Assembly: GCA_026390045.1 (NCBI GenBank)
Contig: JAPLGR010000625.1
Location: 1 to 11,933, forward strand
DNA: 11,933 nucleotides
Reading direction: 5' to 3'
From: Chloroflexota bacterium
Lineage (GTDB): Bacteria > Chloroflexota > Anaerolineae > Anaerolineales > E44-bin32
Both the position numbers and the translations under genes were made by a program. This document shows, piece after piece, positions 1 through 7,030 of the stretch (position 1 is its first letter; each line of letters begins with the position of its first letter). A model generated the notes under the pieces. The model made no database searches. It was not told where the DNA came from and saw nothing but the letters and a program-made list of their open reading frames with translations.

Positions 1-507
1 GGAGAGGACTTTGGTGCCCCCTGCCGCAACCGGCGACCAGAAGACCAGCAGCGCCAGTGGGAGCAGAATCCAGCGCCAGACGGGGACATTCCGAAACGAG
101 GCTTGAAGCTTGTCCTTCCAGGCCACCCACAGCCAGAGCAATCCAAGCAGAACGGCGGTGACCAGTGCTCCGGTTTGCACGGCGAGGCCATACTTCTCCG
201 TGACAGCGTGGGTTTGCAGGGCAGCGATGAGGAGATAGTTCAAACCGAAATAGGTCGCCATCACGCGCCCGGCGACCTTTGATCGGAAGACCGCCAGCGC
301 AATAACCCCCAGCGTGGCGACATGAAGAACCCACCCCCAGGCCGCATAGGGTTGGGTGGAGACCTTCAAGATACTCAGGATGACATCCTGTGTGTTGCGC
401 GGGTCGTAGGGGATGTGAGTATAGGGCGGCCACATCGAGAGCACGATAAGCACTATGTATACAAGCGGGTAAAACCACTTCCGGGAAGTCAAACCCTGCA
501 GATTCAT
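1..507 (-). CDS. Multi-pass membrane protein, function unknown (partial, runs off left edge)
   Basis: An open frame runs from an ATG at 507 to the left edge with no stop, giving 169 residues. A strong Shine-Dalgarno GGAGG (515-519) lies 7 nt upstream of the ATG and fixes the start. Hydrophobic segments sit at about residues 12-27, 52-73, 83-98, 110-130 and 144-163, so this is an integral membrane protein with at least five helices; the C-terminus is missing. A TATAGT hexamer (545-550, minus strand) could be its -10 box, but no convincing -35 box precedes it. I do not recognise the family. It is the leftmost of the minus-strand genes and is separated from the nuclease by a decayed copy of the tRNA-derived repeat. 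The gene call is sure; the function is unknown. Confidence 0.75.
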   Translation of the reverse strand, partial: MNLQGLTSRKWFYPLVYIVLIVLSMWPPYTHIPYDPRNTQDVILSILKVSTQPYAAWGWVLHVATLGVIALAVFRSKVAGRVMATYFGLNYLLIAALQTHAVTEKYGLAVQTGALVTAVLLGLLWLWVAWKDKLQASFRNVPVWRWILLPLALLVFWSPVAAGGTKVLS

Positions 508-649
508 GAGGCCCCCTCCAAACAATGCTCAGTCAGATGGAAGGACTATATGCTATCAGATTTGGAGACCGGCAGTGTCTCACCCCGTGGTGTAAATGAA
601 GGGCTGGCTTGACAGAAGAGACCATCGCGTGCTTCCTTCTTCGACGACA

Positions 650-670
650 TGCTTAAAAACCCCAGTGTCA
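650..670 (-). repeat. Decayed copy (A) of the tRNA-Lys-derived repeat
   Basis: These 21 bases match the inner end of the three full repeats with one mismatch (A for G in the middle). They cover the anticodon-loop TTAAAA and the following CCCCAGTGTCA block. The T-arm and acceptor part is absent on the left side, where the full copies carry it. The orientation is the same as in the other copies. A 21-base match next to three clear copies is unlikely to be chance, but it is short. Confidence 0.6.
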
Positions 671-706
671 CGGATCCTGCGAGGGCTCGGAAAGAACGCA
701 AGTGGA

Positions 707-724
707 GAGGCCCTGAGTGGCCTC
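707..724 (-). terminator. Possible hairpin terminator after the nuclease gene
   Basis: GAGGCC and GGCCTC form a perfect 6-bp inverted repeat with a 6-nt loop, about 35 nt past the nuclease stop codon in its transcription direction. No U-tract follows, so intrinsic termination is doubtful. Confidence 0.3.
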
Positions 725-758
725 AACGCCGGCACAGGGTGGGCGAAGCGAAGGGGGG

Positions 759-1928
759 CTAGTAAGTCATCTGGTGGACAAGCTGATCCTGGGCGTTGTA
801 CAGGTAGGCAGTGTCGCCGCCGTTGTTCCAGACGGCGCTGCCGTCCTTGCACCAATACAGGTCGGTTTGCGTGATCTGACCGCAGCCGGTTCGGACACGC
901 ACACTGGCGCCGGCGGCCAGGACGAAGGAGGGGAAGTAGTAGGTGGCTCCGGCCTTGTCCCGGATCCACCAGAGGGTCATGTCGATGGCGGCCGCCCCCT
1001 GGTTGGTGACGCAGACGTACTCCTGTTCCTTGGAGTAGTTGTCATCCCCGGGTGAATCGAACTGTGAGCAAGACGGGTCGACAATGACTTGGATCGGAGT
1101 GGCTTGCGCCCACATGCCGACTTGCTGGCTCTGAGCTTGCTGCTCGAGGGCATCGAATTCGGCCTGGTGCTTCGTATCAGGCGCGTAGGTGACGGAGTCA
1201 GCCCACCCCTGCGAGACGAGCTCGCCGTTCACGAAGAGCCCGGAGGCAAGGTAGACGTACGCCAGGAGGCGGCCGTACCTATCGCGCGGACTGATGTCGG
1301 ACTCCAGCCGTACCTCCTGCCCCTGAACGAGGGCACGGTTGGCTTCGAGGGCCTCCTGATAGTAGGGGAGACCGTACTCGGGTGTGTCGATGCCGATGTA
1401 GCGGACGGTGTCGGTGCGCCCGTCTATAACCACATCGATTGTGTCACCGTCGGTGACGTGGGTGACGCGGGCGAGAGTGAAGCTTGCAGTGGCGGTTGCA
1501 TATGCGGATGGCGAGGGTAGTGCGCTGGCTGTGGGCTGCGGCCGTGAGGGAAGAGGGCTGGCGGTTAGCGTTGGCTCCGCGGAGCTAGTAGGGGGGATGG
1601 CCAGCTCTGGGGTTGGGGACGATGCCGGCAACAGGGCGATCGCCGCAACGGGAGCCGGTGTGGGCTGGCCTGGGCGGGAGACGGCGTGGATGGCGGTCGC
1701 CAGCAGAGCGAGGCCAAGGGGAACGGCGACGGCTAGGGCGATCAACGTGGGGCGACGAAGCCGTGTCCGAGCGACATGGGTGGGATCCTGAGCCCGTAAG
1801 AAGGACACGTGGATCCCGTCTGGCTCGGGGCGCATCCAGTCGACATTCCATCCGGACTCCAGGGCGCGATGCATCGCATCGTTGGCCTCGGCCTCAGTGG
1901 GGTAGGTGCGGAGAATCGTCTTCATCAC
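759..1928 (-). CDS. Membrane-anchored thermonuclease (SNase domain) with C-terminal lamin-tail domain
   Basis: The protein has 389 residues, starting with GTG followed at once by ATG (1925), which is an equally good start. Residues 1-50 form a small domain I do not recognise. A positively charged stretch (RTRLRR) precedes one membrane helix at about 60-82, then comes a Pro/Ser/Thr-rich linker at 83-149. Residues 150-275 are a staphylococcal-nuclease fold with every catalytic position present: D162 in DGDT, R176, D181, T182 and E184 in RYIGIDTPE, and R220 in DRYGR. Residues about 283-389 look like a lamin-tail domain. Charge distribution puts the nuclease outside the membrane, where it could hydrolyse extracellular DNA or RNA for nutrients or defence; that role is inferred. 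Its Shine-Dalgarno site is weak. It stands alone between repeat copies A and B. Confidence 0.88.
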   Translation of the reverse strand: MMKTILRTYPTEAEANDAMHRALESGWNVDWMRPEPDGIHVSFLRAQDPTHVARTRLRRPTLIALAVAVPLGLALLATAIHAVSRPGQPTPAPVAAIALLPASSPTPELAIPPTSSAEPTLTASPLPSRPQPTASALPSPSAYATATASFTLARVTHVTDGDTIDVVIDGRTDTVRYIGIDTPEYGLPYYQEALEANRALVQGQEVRLESDISPRDRYGRLLAYVYLASGLFVNGELVSQGWADSVTYAPDTKHQAEFDALEQQAQSQQVGMWAQATPIQVIVDPSCSQFDSPGDDNYSKEQEYVCVTNQGAAAIDMTLWWIRDKAGATYYFPSFVLAAGASVRVRTGCGQITQTDLYWCKDGSAVWNNGGDTAYLYNAQDQLVHQMTY

Positions 1929-2300
1929 CAGGTGCCCGTTCGGGCGGAACGCAGCAGTAGCTAGAGGCCGTCCCTTTGCCTGCAGAAACTATAGCGCATG
2001 ATTGGCTTGCTGGTGCGACGGGACTTGTATGGGGACGGTGATCAGAGAGTGGGCCGTGCAGGGGTCGAACCTGCAGCCTTGTGCTTAAAAGCCCCAGTGT
2101 CAGGGATGGAATCAGAGACGGTTGAACAAGCCCAGCCGAAGGTCCCCCTGCCGGGTCAGCATCAGCGAGTTCGGCCGCCAGCGAAGCAAGGATCGGGAAC
2201 AGGGCGAAAGGCAGCGGATGCAGGACGGGCGCTGCCTTGCCCAAGCGAGGCGCACCCTCCGAGGCTTGAGCGTCACTTGGCACCGGGGGTGTTCTGGTCA
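1929..2300. other. Gene-free interval between nuclease and sulfatase-like genes
   Basis: The interval holds repeat copy B (2049-2102) and the leader of the nuclease gene. A TATAGT hexamer on the minus strand (1988-1993) could be a -10 box for the nuclease, but no -35 match lies 16-18 bp upstream. A short GCCC/GGGC hairpin (about 1935-1946) sits just before the nuclease start. Between the repeat and the end of the sulfatase-like gene (2104-2300) I see only an imperfect GC-rich inverted repeat around 2242-2269, with CAAGC and GCTTG as outer arms. Open frames across the interval are composition artefacts. Confidence 0.5.
2049..2102 (-). repeat. tRNA-Lys(UUU) 3'-part repeat, copy B (putative att remnant)
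   Basis: On the minus strand this reads as a conserved non-tRNA block (TGACACTGGGG), then the Lys anticodon loop CTTTTAA, the 3' anticodon strand GCACA, a 5-nt variable loop, T stem GCAGG with loop TTCGACC and CCTGC, the acceptor strand ACGGCCC and discriminator A at 2050. The 5' acceptor, D arm and 5' anticodon strand are missing, and CCA is not encoded. The innermost 26 bp are identical to copy D. Similarity to copy C continues upstream past the block (CTGATTC at about 2108-2114). It lies about 120 bp upstream of the nuclease start. Confidence 0.85.
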
Positions 2301-3935
2301 TCAGGGCTGATGCTGTTCTGGTTGGATCAGCAAGAACTCGTAGGCAGCCCCGCGAGGCCACTTGCTCCAATAGACTTGATCCTCGACCAGCGGAAGGTCC
2401 GAGTCAAAGTAGCAGTTGAAGACAACGCGGAATGTGTTCACCGGGGTGACGCTCGGATACAACATCGAGCGGCAGTCCTCCCGGATCAGGATCGCGTTCA
2501 GGATCGACGTACGCTCGTCCTCTCCCAGACTTAGGCCCGCGCCATGGTCAGCCTGGAGGATGATGACCGGGGGAACATCCGAATTGCCCAGGATGGACTG
2601 GATGACCTGTTGAATACGGTCGGTGATGTAGGCGGCCTGACCGCGGTAGAGGCTCGGGGCATCGCCACCGCTTTCATCCGTCTCCATCAGTGTGAACGGC
2701 TCGTCCGAGATGAGCGCTTCGCCGGAAGCCGTGAAGAGGTACGGTCGATGTGGGGCAACGATGTGGGCGAAGACCAGGCGCGGAGTCTCCAGGGGGAGCG
2801 GCTGGGCCAGATTGTCGAACTGGGAAAGGATGATCGTCCGAAGCAGCTCGTGCGAATAGCTTTCTTGACGCGAGGGGTTGTTCACATAGTTGAGCTGGAT
2901 GATTCGCATGCTCAGCAGGGGCTCAAGAATGGTGGTCTCAAGCAGCATGCTCTCAAAGGCATTCGGCCGGAGGCCTTCGTTCAGGGATGGCACGTTGTCC
3001 GTGGCCGGGCCGAGAAAGAGATCGGCGTCAATCCATTCCGTGGGTACGTAGCCTGACTAGAGGCCGATGGTGTGGTATCCGATCTCTTTGAGGGAGCGGC
3101 TGACAAGGCTGTGGCGGATGAAATCGATGAAGGGCGTGGGGTAGTATCCAGGAATCATGTTGGCGCCCAGGTCTTGGGCGAGGGTGAGGTTCAAGGATGA
3201 GGCTAGGGATAGAGAGGTCCAATTGTGGTTGCTGCGGCTTTCTGCCGCTACGTAGAAGCCCTCGCTCTCAAGGAAGGCGATGAACTCGGAATTGTCCAGG
3301 CCGATGACCTCGCTCATGTAGTCGGAGCGAGCGTATCCGTCCAGGATGATGTAGTAGATGTCGGGCAACGGCTCGCCGGCCTGGGGTCGGAGGACCACCA
3401 TGGGGATCCGTCCGGCCTGCCCCCCTTTGCAGGTGTGCGCCCTGAGATAGAAAGTGCTCAGCGAGAGAACAGGTAGCAGGAGGGCGGCCAAGCCGATCAG
3501 GTTCAACACAGGAGTGATCGATCGTCCGGATGCGCGCTTGTGGGTCATGATGGCCCAGACGGCGAGGAACAGGCCGACCCAGACGGGAAGGAGGAACCGA
3601 TGGCGAGCCAGCGGGAGACCGAGGCTGCGGACTCCACTCAGCGATGCATAGACGTGGCCGTAGGAGAAGAACAGCAGCCCCGCCAGCGATGTGAGGGTGG
3701 CCGCGCGCCAGACGTCGCGAGTGATCAGTGCAAACAGGGCCCAGAGCACGAGGCAGGCGGCTAGCGCGGCCACGAGGCTCCGGATGGCTGCTTCCGGGTA
3801 GAGTTCTTGGATGTTCCAGGCCAAGAGAGAGACCACCGGAAACAGGAAGAACAGAACCGGGTGGAGAGGGGCGGTCGCCAGATGCTTGGCAAGGCCCCGG
3901 GCGGCCGATCGCTCGCTGCCTGACCGCTCGGTCAT
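2301..3935 (-). pseudogene. Membrane sulfatase-like hydrolase/transferase, interrupted by an in-frame TAG
   Basis: One frame of 545 codons runs from the ATG at 3935 to the TGA at 2301-2303 and is broken only by TAG at 3057-3059 (codon 293). The first part (292 residues) has about five membrane helices, then PDIYYIILDGYAR with the metal-binding Asp, and SNHNWTSLSLAS with the likely nucleophilic Thr. The part after the stop continues the alignment with the neighbouring paralogue in the same frame: SGY, then DADLFL, FAHIVAPHRPY and the metal-binding ILQADHG. The stop replaces a residue that is Glu287 in the paralogue, so a single base change from GAG or CAG explains it. The start overlaps the upstream stop as ATGA, so the two are translationally coupled. 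Translation could restart at GTG 2993, but that fragment would lack the helices and nucleophile. Recent pseudogene, base error and readthrough cannot be separated from sequence alone. Confidence 0.75.
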
Positions 3936-5521
3936 TTCGCATCCTCCTGTGGGCAGGTTAGCAGCGTGTCACTGCTGATTGAGAGGTCATAGATCATCTC
4001 GAGGGACGGGGACGCGTAGGCGTGATCGGGCAACAGTGGGTACTGAGTTCCGAAGTAGGTGTTGAAGACCACTCGGAAGATATTGACCGATGAGATCCCT
4101 GCATAGAGGCCCTCGGCGTTCCCGCCTGGCAGGTAGTAGGCTCCCAAATTGGCATTGCGATCGGGCGCCACACCGTGGTCGGATTGCAGGAGGATGATAG
4201 GGGGCGTTTCGGAATCGCGGATGATGGCCTTGATGATGGAGGTGATGCGGTTGTTGATGAACGCGATCTGGTTGCGGTAGCCCTCATAGTCGTGCTGATC
4301 GTCTATCGGCAGTCCCCAGCCTTCTCGATAGAACGCGCTGTCAGTTTGCAGGCTGCCGTCGGCCGTGAAGATATAGGGCTCATGGGGGACTAGCACATGA
4401 GCGAACACGAACTTCGGGCCGCTCGTGGTTGGCAGTTCCTCCAGCATCCTCAGTACGAACAGCTCCCGGTTGTAGTGAAGATAGTAGACATCCTGGGAGA
4501 GTCCCTGCACCAGAAGCGCTTGGGCGTCCGCCAGGAGAGACAACGCGGTGGTCTTGACCAACATGGCTTCGAAGGGCTGAATCTGAGACAGGAGAGAGGA
4601 CCGACTGGGTGGCCGCAAGTACAGGTCGGCATCCTCAATCTGGCTCCACGGATAGCCCGTTTCAAAGGCAACCATCTTGTAGCCCAGCGCCGCAAGCTGC
4701 CGTCGGACCTTGCTCTGCTTGATGAGGGGCCACAAGAGAGAATGATCGGTCTCTCGGGGCTCTACTTTGAGGAGATTCTGGAGGTAGTCGTAGTTCAGTT
4801 CGGAGGCCAGAGAGGACTCAGTGTGATCGTAGTTGCTCTGGCTGCATTCTGCCACGAAGAAGCCCAGCCCCTCGAGTTCTGCGAGAAACGGCTGGTTGTC
4901 AATACCGTAATTCGCGAGCAGTAGATCCTGGCGGGCGTACTTGTCTAGGATGATCAGGTAGATGTCGGGAAGATGATCGGGGTCTCTTGGGGTCAGGCTG
5001 CTGGTCTGGGCGGCATCGGACTCGGACCCCCGGGCCGTGAGACGCGAGAAGCTGAAGCTCGTGATCTGGCCCATGGGCAATAGCAGAAGGACCGCAGCAC
5101 TGATGTTCAATGCGTGAGTGATCGCGGCATGGTCCTTGACCACCCGGAGGGTCCACCATGCTCCGAGGCCCAGGAGCAGGAGCCAAGTAGGTGCCAGGTA
5201 GCGGTGGCGGCCAAGCATGAGGCCAAGAGGCTGTGCCGTCTTGAGGTAGTCGTACACCTGTCCGTATGAGAAGAAAAGTATCAGTCCCAGGCTGAGCAAC
5301 GCAGAGGCCTTGTGGTCGTGCTTCAGGACTCGCTTGAGGACCCAATAGAGAGCCGACGCGACCGCGACGGACACGAGCCACGGGCGCAACGCTATCTTGG
5401 GGTCCATCTGGGTGATGTTGTTGGACAGAAGAGCGAGGACGGGGTAGGTAGCAAGCAACAATGGAGATACCCCAGGGTGCTTCAAGCACTTGCCAATCGC
5501 CCTACCCGCGTTGAGTTTCAT
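3932..5521 (-). CDS. Membrane protein with sulfatase/alkaline-phosphatase-superfamily domain
   Basis: The protein has 529 residues. Membrane helices lie at about 18-34, 45-63, 74-92, 108-126 and 134-155. An extracytoplasmic catalytic domain follows, with PDIYLIILDKYAR (metal ligand D193), SNYDHTESSLAS (likely nucleophile T234), VPHEPY (H380) and LLQSDHG (D448, H449). The layout resembles LtaS-type phosphoglycerol transferases and other envelope-modifying sulfatase-like proteins, so transfer or removal of a phosphate- or sulfate-linked group on surface glycans or lipids is likely. The substrate is unknown. The frame extends upstream to an ATG at 5659, but those 46 residues are Arg/Pro-rich and have no counterpart in the downstream paralogue, whose N-terminus matches from the ATG at 5521. 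Its stop overlaps the next start (ATGA), so the two paralogues form one operon. Confidence 0.85.
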   Translation of the reverse strand: MKLNAGRAIGKCLKHPGVSPLLLATYPVLALLSNNITQMDPKIALRPWLVSVAVASALYWVLKRVLKHDHKASALLSLGLILFFSYGQVYDYLKTAQPLGLMLGRHRYLAPTWLLLLGLGAWWTLRVVKDHAAITHALNISAAVLLLLPMGQITSFSFSRLTARGSESDAAQTSSLTPRDPDHLPDIYLIILDKYARQDLLLANYGIDNQPFLAELEGLGFFVAECSQSNYDHTESSLASELNYDYLQNLLKVEPRETDHSLLWPLIKQSKVRRQLAALGYKMVAFETGYPWSQIEDADLYLRPPSRSSLLSQIQPFEAMLVKTTALSLLADAQALLVQGLSQDVYYLHYNRELFVLRMLEELPTTSGPKFVFAHVLVPHEPYIFTADGSLQTDSAFYREGWGLPIDDQHDYEGYRNQIAFINNRITSIIKAIIRDSETPPIILLQSDHGVAPDRNANLGAYYLPGGNAEGLYAGISSVNIFRVVFNTYFGTQYPLLPDHAYASPSLEMIYDLSISSDTLLTCPQEDAK

Positions 5522-5899
5522 GCCTACGCCGTTCGCCTCTCGGGGTTTCCGGCGCTTCCAAGGAAGAGAGCGTCGGTGTGACGGACAGTCGGTGCCAACC
5601 CATGGTTGCTGGAATCGAGGTCCTCCCCATTGCCTGACAGCCGCGGACAAGGCGGCCACGCCTCGCTCTGTGTGGGCCCCAGTCAGCGATTCCGCGCCGC
5701 ATCCTAGTGGGCCCAGCAGATCACGCTGTGCCGCAGCCGCCCGGGCCGTACACCTGAGGGTGTGGATTCCGGCAGGTACCGGGAGCCACTATGAGGATGC
5801 CAGTGGGGGGATTCTAGTCTATCGTGCGCTAGGGAGGAGGTCGCACTTGCCTTGGTGCGTGGATCGTTGTCGGGTGGTCTCTTGAACGCGGATTTGCTG

Positions 5900-5953
5900 G
5901 TGGGCCGTGCAGGGGTCGAACCTGCAACCTTGTGCTTAAAAGCCACAGTGTCA
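5900..5953 (-). repeat. tRNA-Lys(UUU) 3'-part repeat, copy C (putative att remnant)
   Basis: It has the same 54-bp layout as copy B: non-tRNA block, anticodon loop CTTTTAA, GCACA, variable loop, T arm GCAGG/TTCGACC/CCTGC, ACGGCCC, discriminator A at 5901. One mismatch falls in the block, which here reads GACACTGTGG. Copies B and C also share flanking bases beyond the block (CTGATTC), so the repeated unit is probably 75-80 bp. It lies about 380 bp upstream of the sulfatase-like operon. Confidence 0.85.
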
Positions 5954-6202
5954 AGCATTGAATCAGGGGCGGCCTAGGGCGCAGTGTAAGGGGCCGGCCT
6001 CGAGGCATATTGTGCAGCCTGTCGGGTCAGTCGAAGATCCTGGTGTCCCTTCAGGGCTCAAGTCCGTTCGTCGTGGATGCCCTTACCGGGGTCCTGCCGC
6101 AGGCCCCGCGCACTGCGAGGGGTCGTATGCCAGGGCTTCAGTCGGATGTTATCCGGCATCCGGGATTGCGGGGTGGCAGTTCTTTGCTGCGAGTAGATGC
6201 CA

Positions 6203-6236
6203 AGCCTGCTGGCGGTGGGGCGGGCGCCAGCAGGCT
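6203..6236 (-). terminator. Perfect 12-bp inverted repeat downstream of the small membrane gene
   Basis: AGCCTGCTGGCG and CGCCAGCAGGCT are exact reverse complements separated by 10 nt, starting about 33 nt past the stop of the minus-strand gene. The stem should be very stable. No T-tract follows on either strand, so it may end transcription with Rho, protect the mRNA 3' end, or be a protein-binding site. Confidence 0.45.
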
Positions 6237-6268
6237 GTCGGTGGAAGCGGGTGGGTGAACGAGAACAA

Positions 6269-6649
6269 CTACGCGCGGCTGGGTTTCATGAACTGGAGAT
6301 ACGCGTAGCCTGCCGCCAGGACGAGGTAGATCGCAACCGCGGACCAGCCCACTGCGCTGAACACGCCCGAAAGCGTGCCCATCATAGACACGATGACGGC
6401 GATCAGCTGGCCTATCAGGGATCCCAAGATGATGGCCTTCTGCGCGGGGCCGTCCGAGACTTTTCGGGCGAGCCAGCAGATCAGGCCGACGTGGATCATC
6501 TCTACGCCGAACAGCTGACTGGCGAGATTGACTGCGGGTCCAGGTGTGACCCCGTAGATGGATAGGACCGTGGATGGGACAAGGACGAGGCCAATGCCGT
6601 AGATCAGTGCGACGACGGCATTGACGATGAGAACAGTGCTGAACTTCAT
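6269..6649 (-). CDS. Small four-helix membrane protein, function unknown
   Basis: The protein has 126 residues. Its start is fixed by a strong Shine-Dalgarno AAAGGAGG (6657-6664) 7 nt before the ATG. Hydrophobic segments lie at about 5-27, 44-62, 70-92 and 98-117, with a short polar tail (KPSRA). The pattern of an N-terminal helix, a P-S-T-V-L-S-I-Y-G-V segment and a helix around LFGVEMIHVGLICWLAR resembles a widespread group of about 125-residue uncharacterised bacterial membrane proteins. I cannot assign a role. It is the only gene between repeat copies C and D, and carries its own ribosome-binding site and a palindromic upstream region, so it appears to be transcribed on its own. Confidence 0.82.
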   Translation of the reverse strand: MKFSTVLIVNAVVALIYGIGLVLVPSTVLSIYGVTPGPAVNLASQLFGVEMIHVGLICWLARKVSDGPAQKAIILGSLIGQLIAVIVSMMGTLSGVFSAVGWSAVAIYLVLAAGYAYLQFMKPSRA

Positions 6650-6700
6650 GCCTCTGCCTCCTTTGCCAAGGTTCGAATCGTACTAGGCTATTGTGAAAGG

Positions 6701-6721
6701 GATCACGCGGAAGAAGTGATC
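6701..6721. promoter_or_regulatory. Operator-like palindrome upstream of the small membrane gene
   Basis: GATCAC and GTGATC form a perfect 6-bp inverted repeat with 9 nt between the arms, about 50 nt upstream of the start codon. A second inverted repeat, ATCTC-GGT-GAGAT (6719-6731), overlaps its edge. The position suits a repressor or activator site, but no regulator is identifiable. Confidence 0.3.
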
Positions 6722-6849
6722 TCGGTGAGATGCTCCTTTCTTGGAGGTCCCCACAGTAGTGACAACCCCTGCTGGGCGGTAGGGGTGCGCCCGAAGTCCT
6801 GGAGCCGCGCTGCCCGATGGGTTGCATGCCCCGGGAAGTGGATCGGGGA

Positions 6850-6903
6850 GTGGGCCGTACAGGACTTGAACCTGTAACCTTGTGCTTAAAAGCCCCAGTG
6901 TCA
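6850..6903 (-). repeat. tRNA-Lys(UUU) 3'-part repeat, copy D (putative att remnant)
   Basis: It has the same 54-bp layout and orientation as copies B and C, with discriminator A at 6851. The T arm differs: stem ACAGG/CCTGT and loop TTCAAGT replace GCAGG/CCTGC and TTCGACC. Both sides of the outer stem pair changed together, so pairing is kept, and both loops fit the tRNA T-loop consensus. It lies about 200 bp upstream of the small membrane gene and about 170 bp from kdpF, at the point where gene orientation switches. Confidence 0.85.
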
Positions 6904-6982
6904 GCGGTCATATCTGAGTCGGGCGAGGCCGCACACCGCACACGCCCACTTCCAAGCCCTCCACCGCCAGGCCTCCGAGGCA

Positions 6983-7030
6983 TTGACGATTCGTTGACGC
7001 CCCTGGTCCGTTCGTTGACCTCGGATTGAC
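6983..7030 (+). promoter_or_regulatory. Tandem TTGAC direct repeats upstream of kdpF (candidate KdpE-type site)
   Basis: TTGAC occurs at 6983, 6994, 7015 and 7026, giving spacings of 11, 21 and 11 bp. Two pairs, each spaced by one helical turn, lie on the same DNA face about three turns apart. OmpR-family response regulators, KdpE included, bind tandem direct repeats of this spacing. TTGAC also resembles a -35 hexamer, but no good -10 hexamer lies 16-19 bp downstream of any copy. Confidence 0.45.

Larger units (their letters stand above)
5522..6268. other. Long gene-free interval carrying repeat copy C and GC-rich hairpins
   Basis: This 747-bp stretch has no frame with a recognisable protein or a good ribosome-binding site. 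It holds repeat copy C (5900-5953), a GGGG-CCTG/CAGG-CCCC hairpin (6088-6107) and a perfect 12-bp inverted repeat (6203-6236). The promoter of the two-gene sulfatase-like operon should lie in 5522-5899, but I find no clear -35/-10 pair. No cargo gene or gene remnant is visible between the repeat and the small membrane gene. Confidence 0.5.

Noticed and set aside
2049..2102. A complete functional tRNA gene at each repeat copy
   Set aside because: Only the 3' part is present. No GGGCCGT 5' acceptor strand, D arm or 5' anticodon strand precedes the anticodon loop in any copy.
3057..3059. TAG decoded as an amino acid throughout the genome
   Set aside because: Three other genes in this window end properly at TAG, so only local readthrough or mutation remains plausible.
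5522..5659. A longer start for the first sulfatase-like gene at 5659
   Set aside because: The 46 extra residues are Arg/Pro-rich and hydrophilic, and the paralogue's N-terminus aligns with the ATG at 5521.
6269..6649. The small membrane protein as part of the Kdp system
   Set aside because: It is divergent from kdp, separated by repeat D, and has no similarity to a Kdp subunit.
650..6903. Integron cassette array with attC sites
   Set aside because: The repeats are tRNA-derived and lack the paired R/L boxes and GTTRRRY-type core of attC; no integron integrase is in the window.
650..6903. CRISPR array
   Set aside because: The copies are 1-4 kb apart with genes between them, not separated by short uniform spacers.
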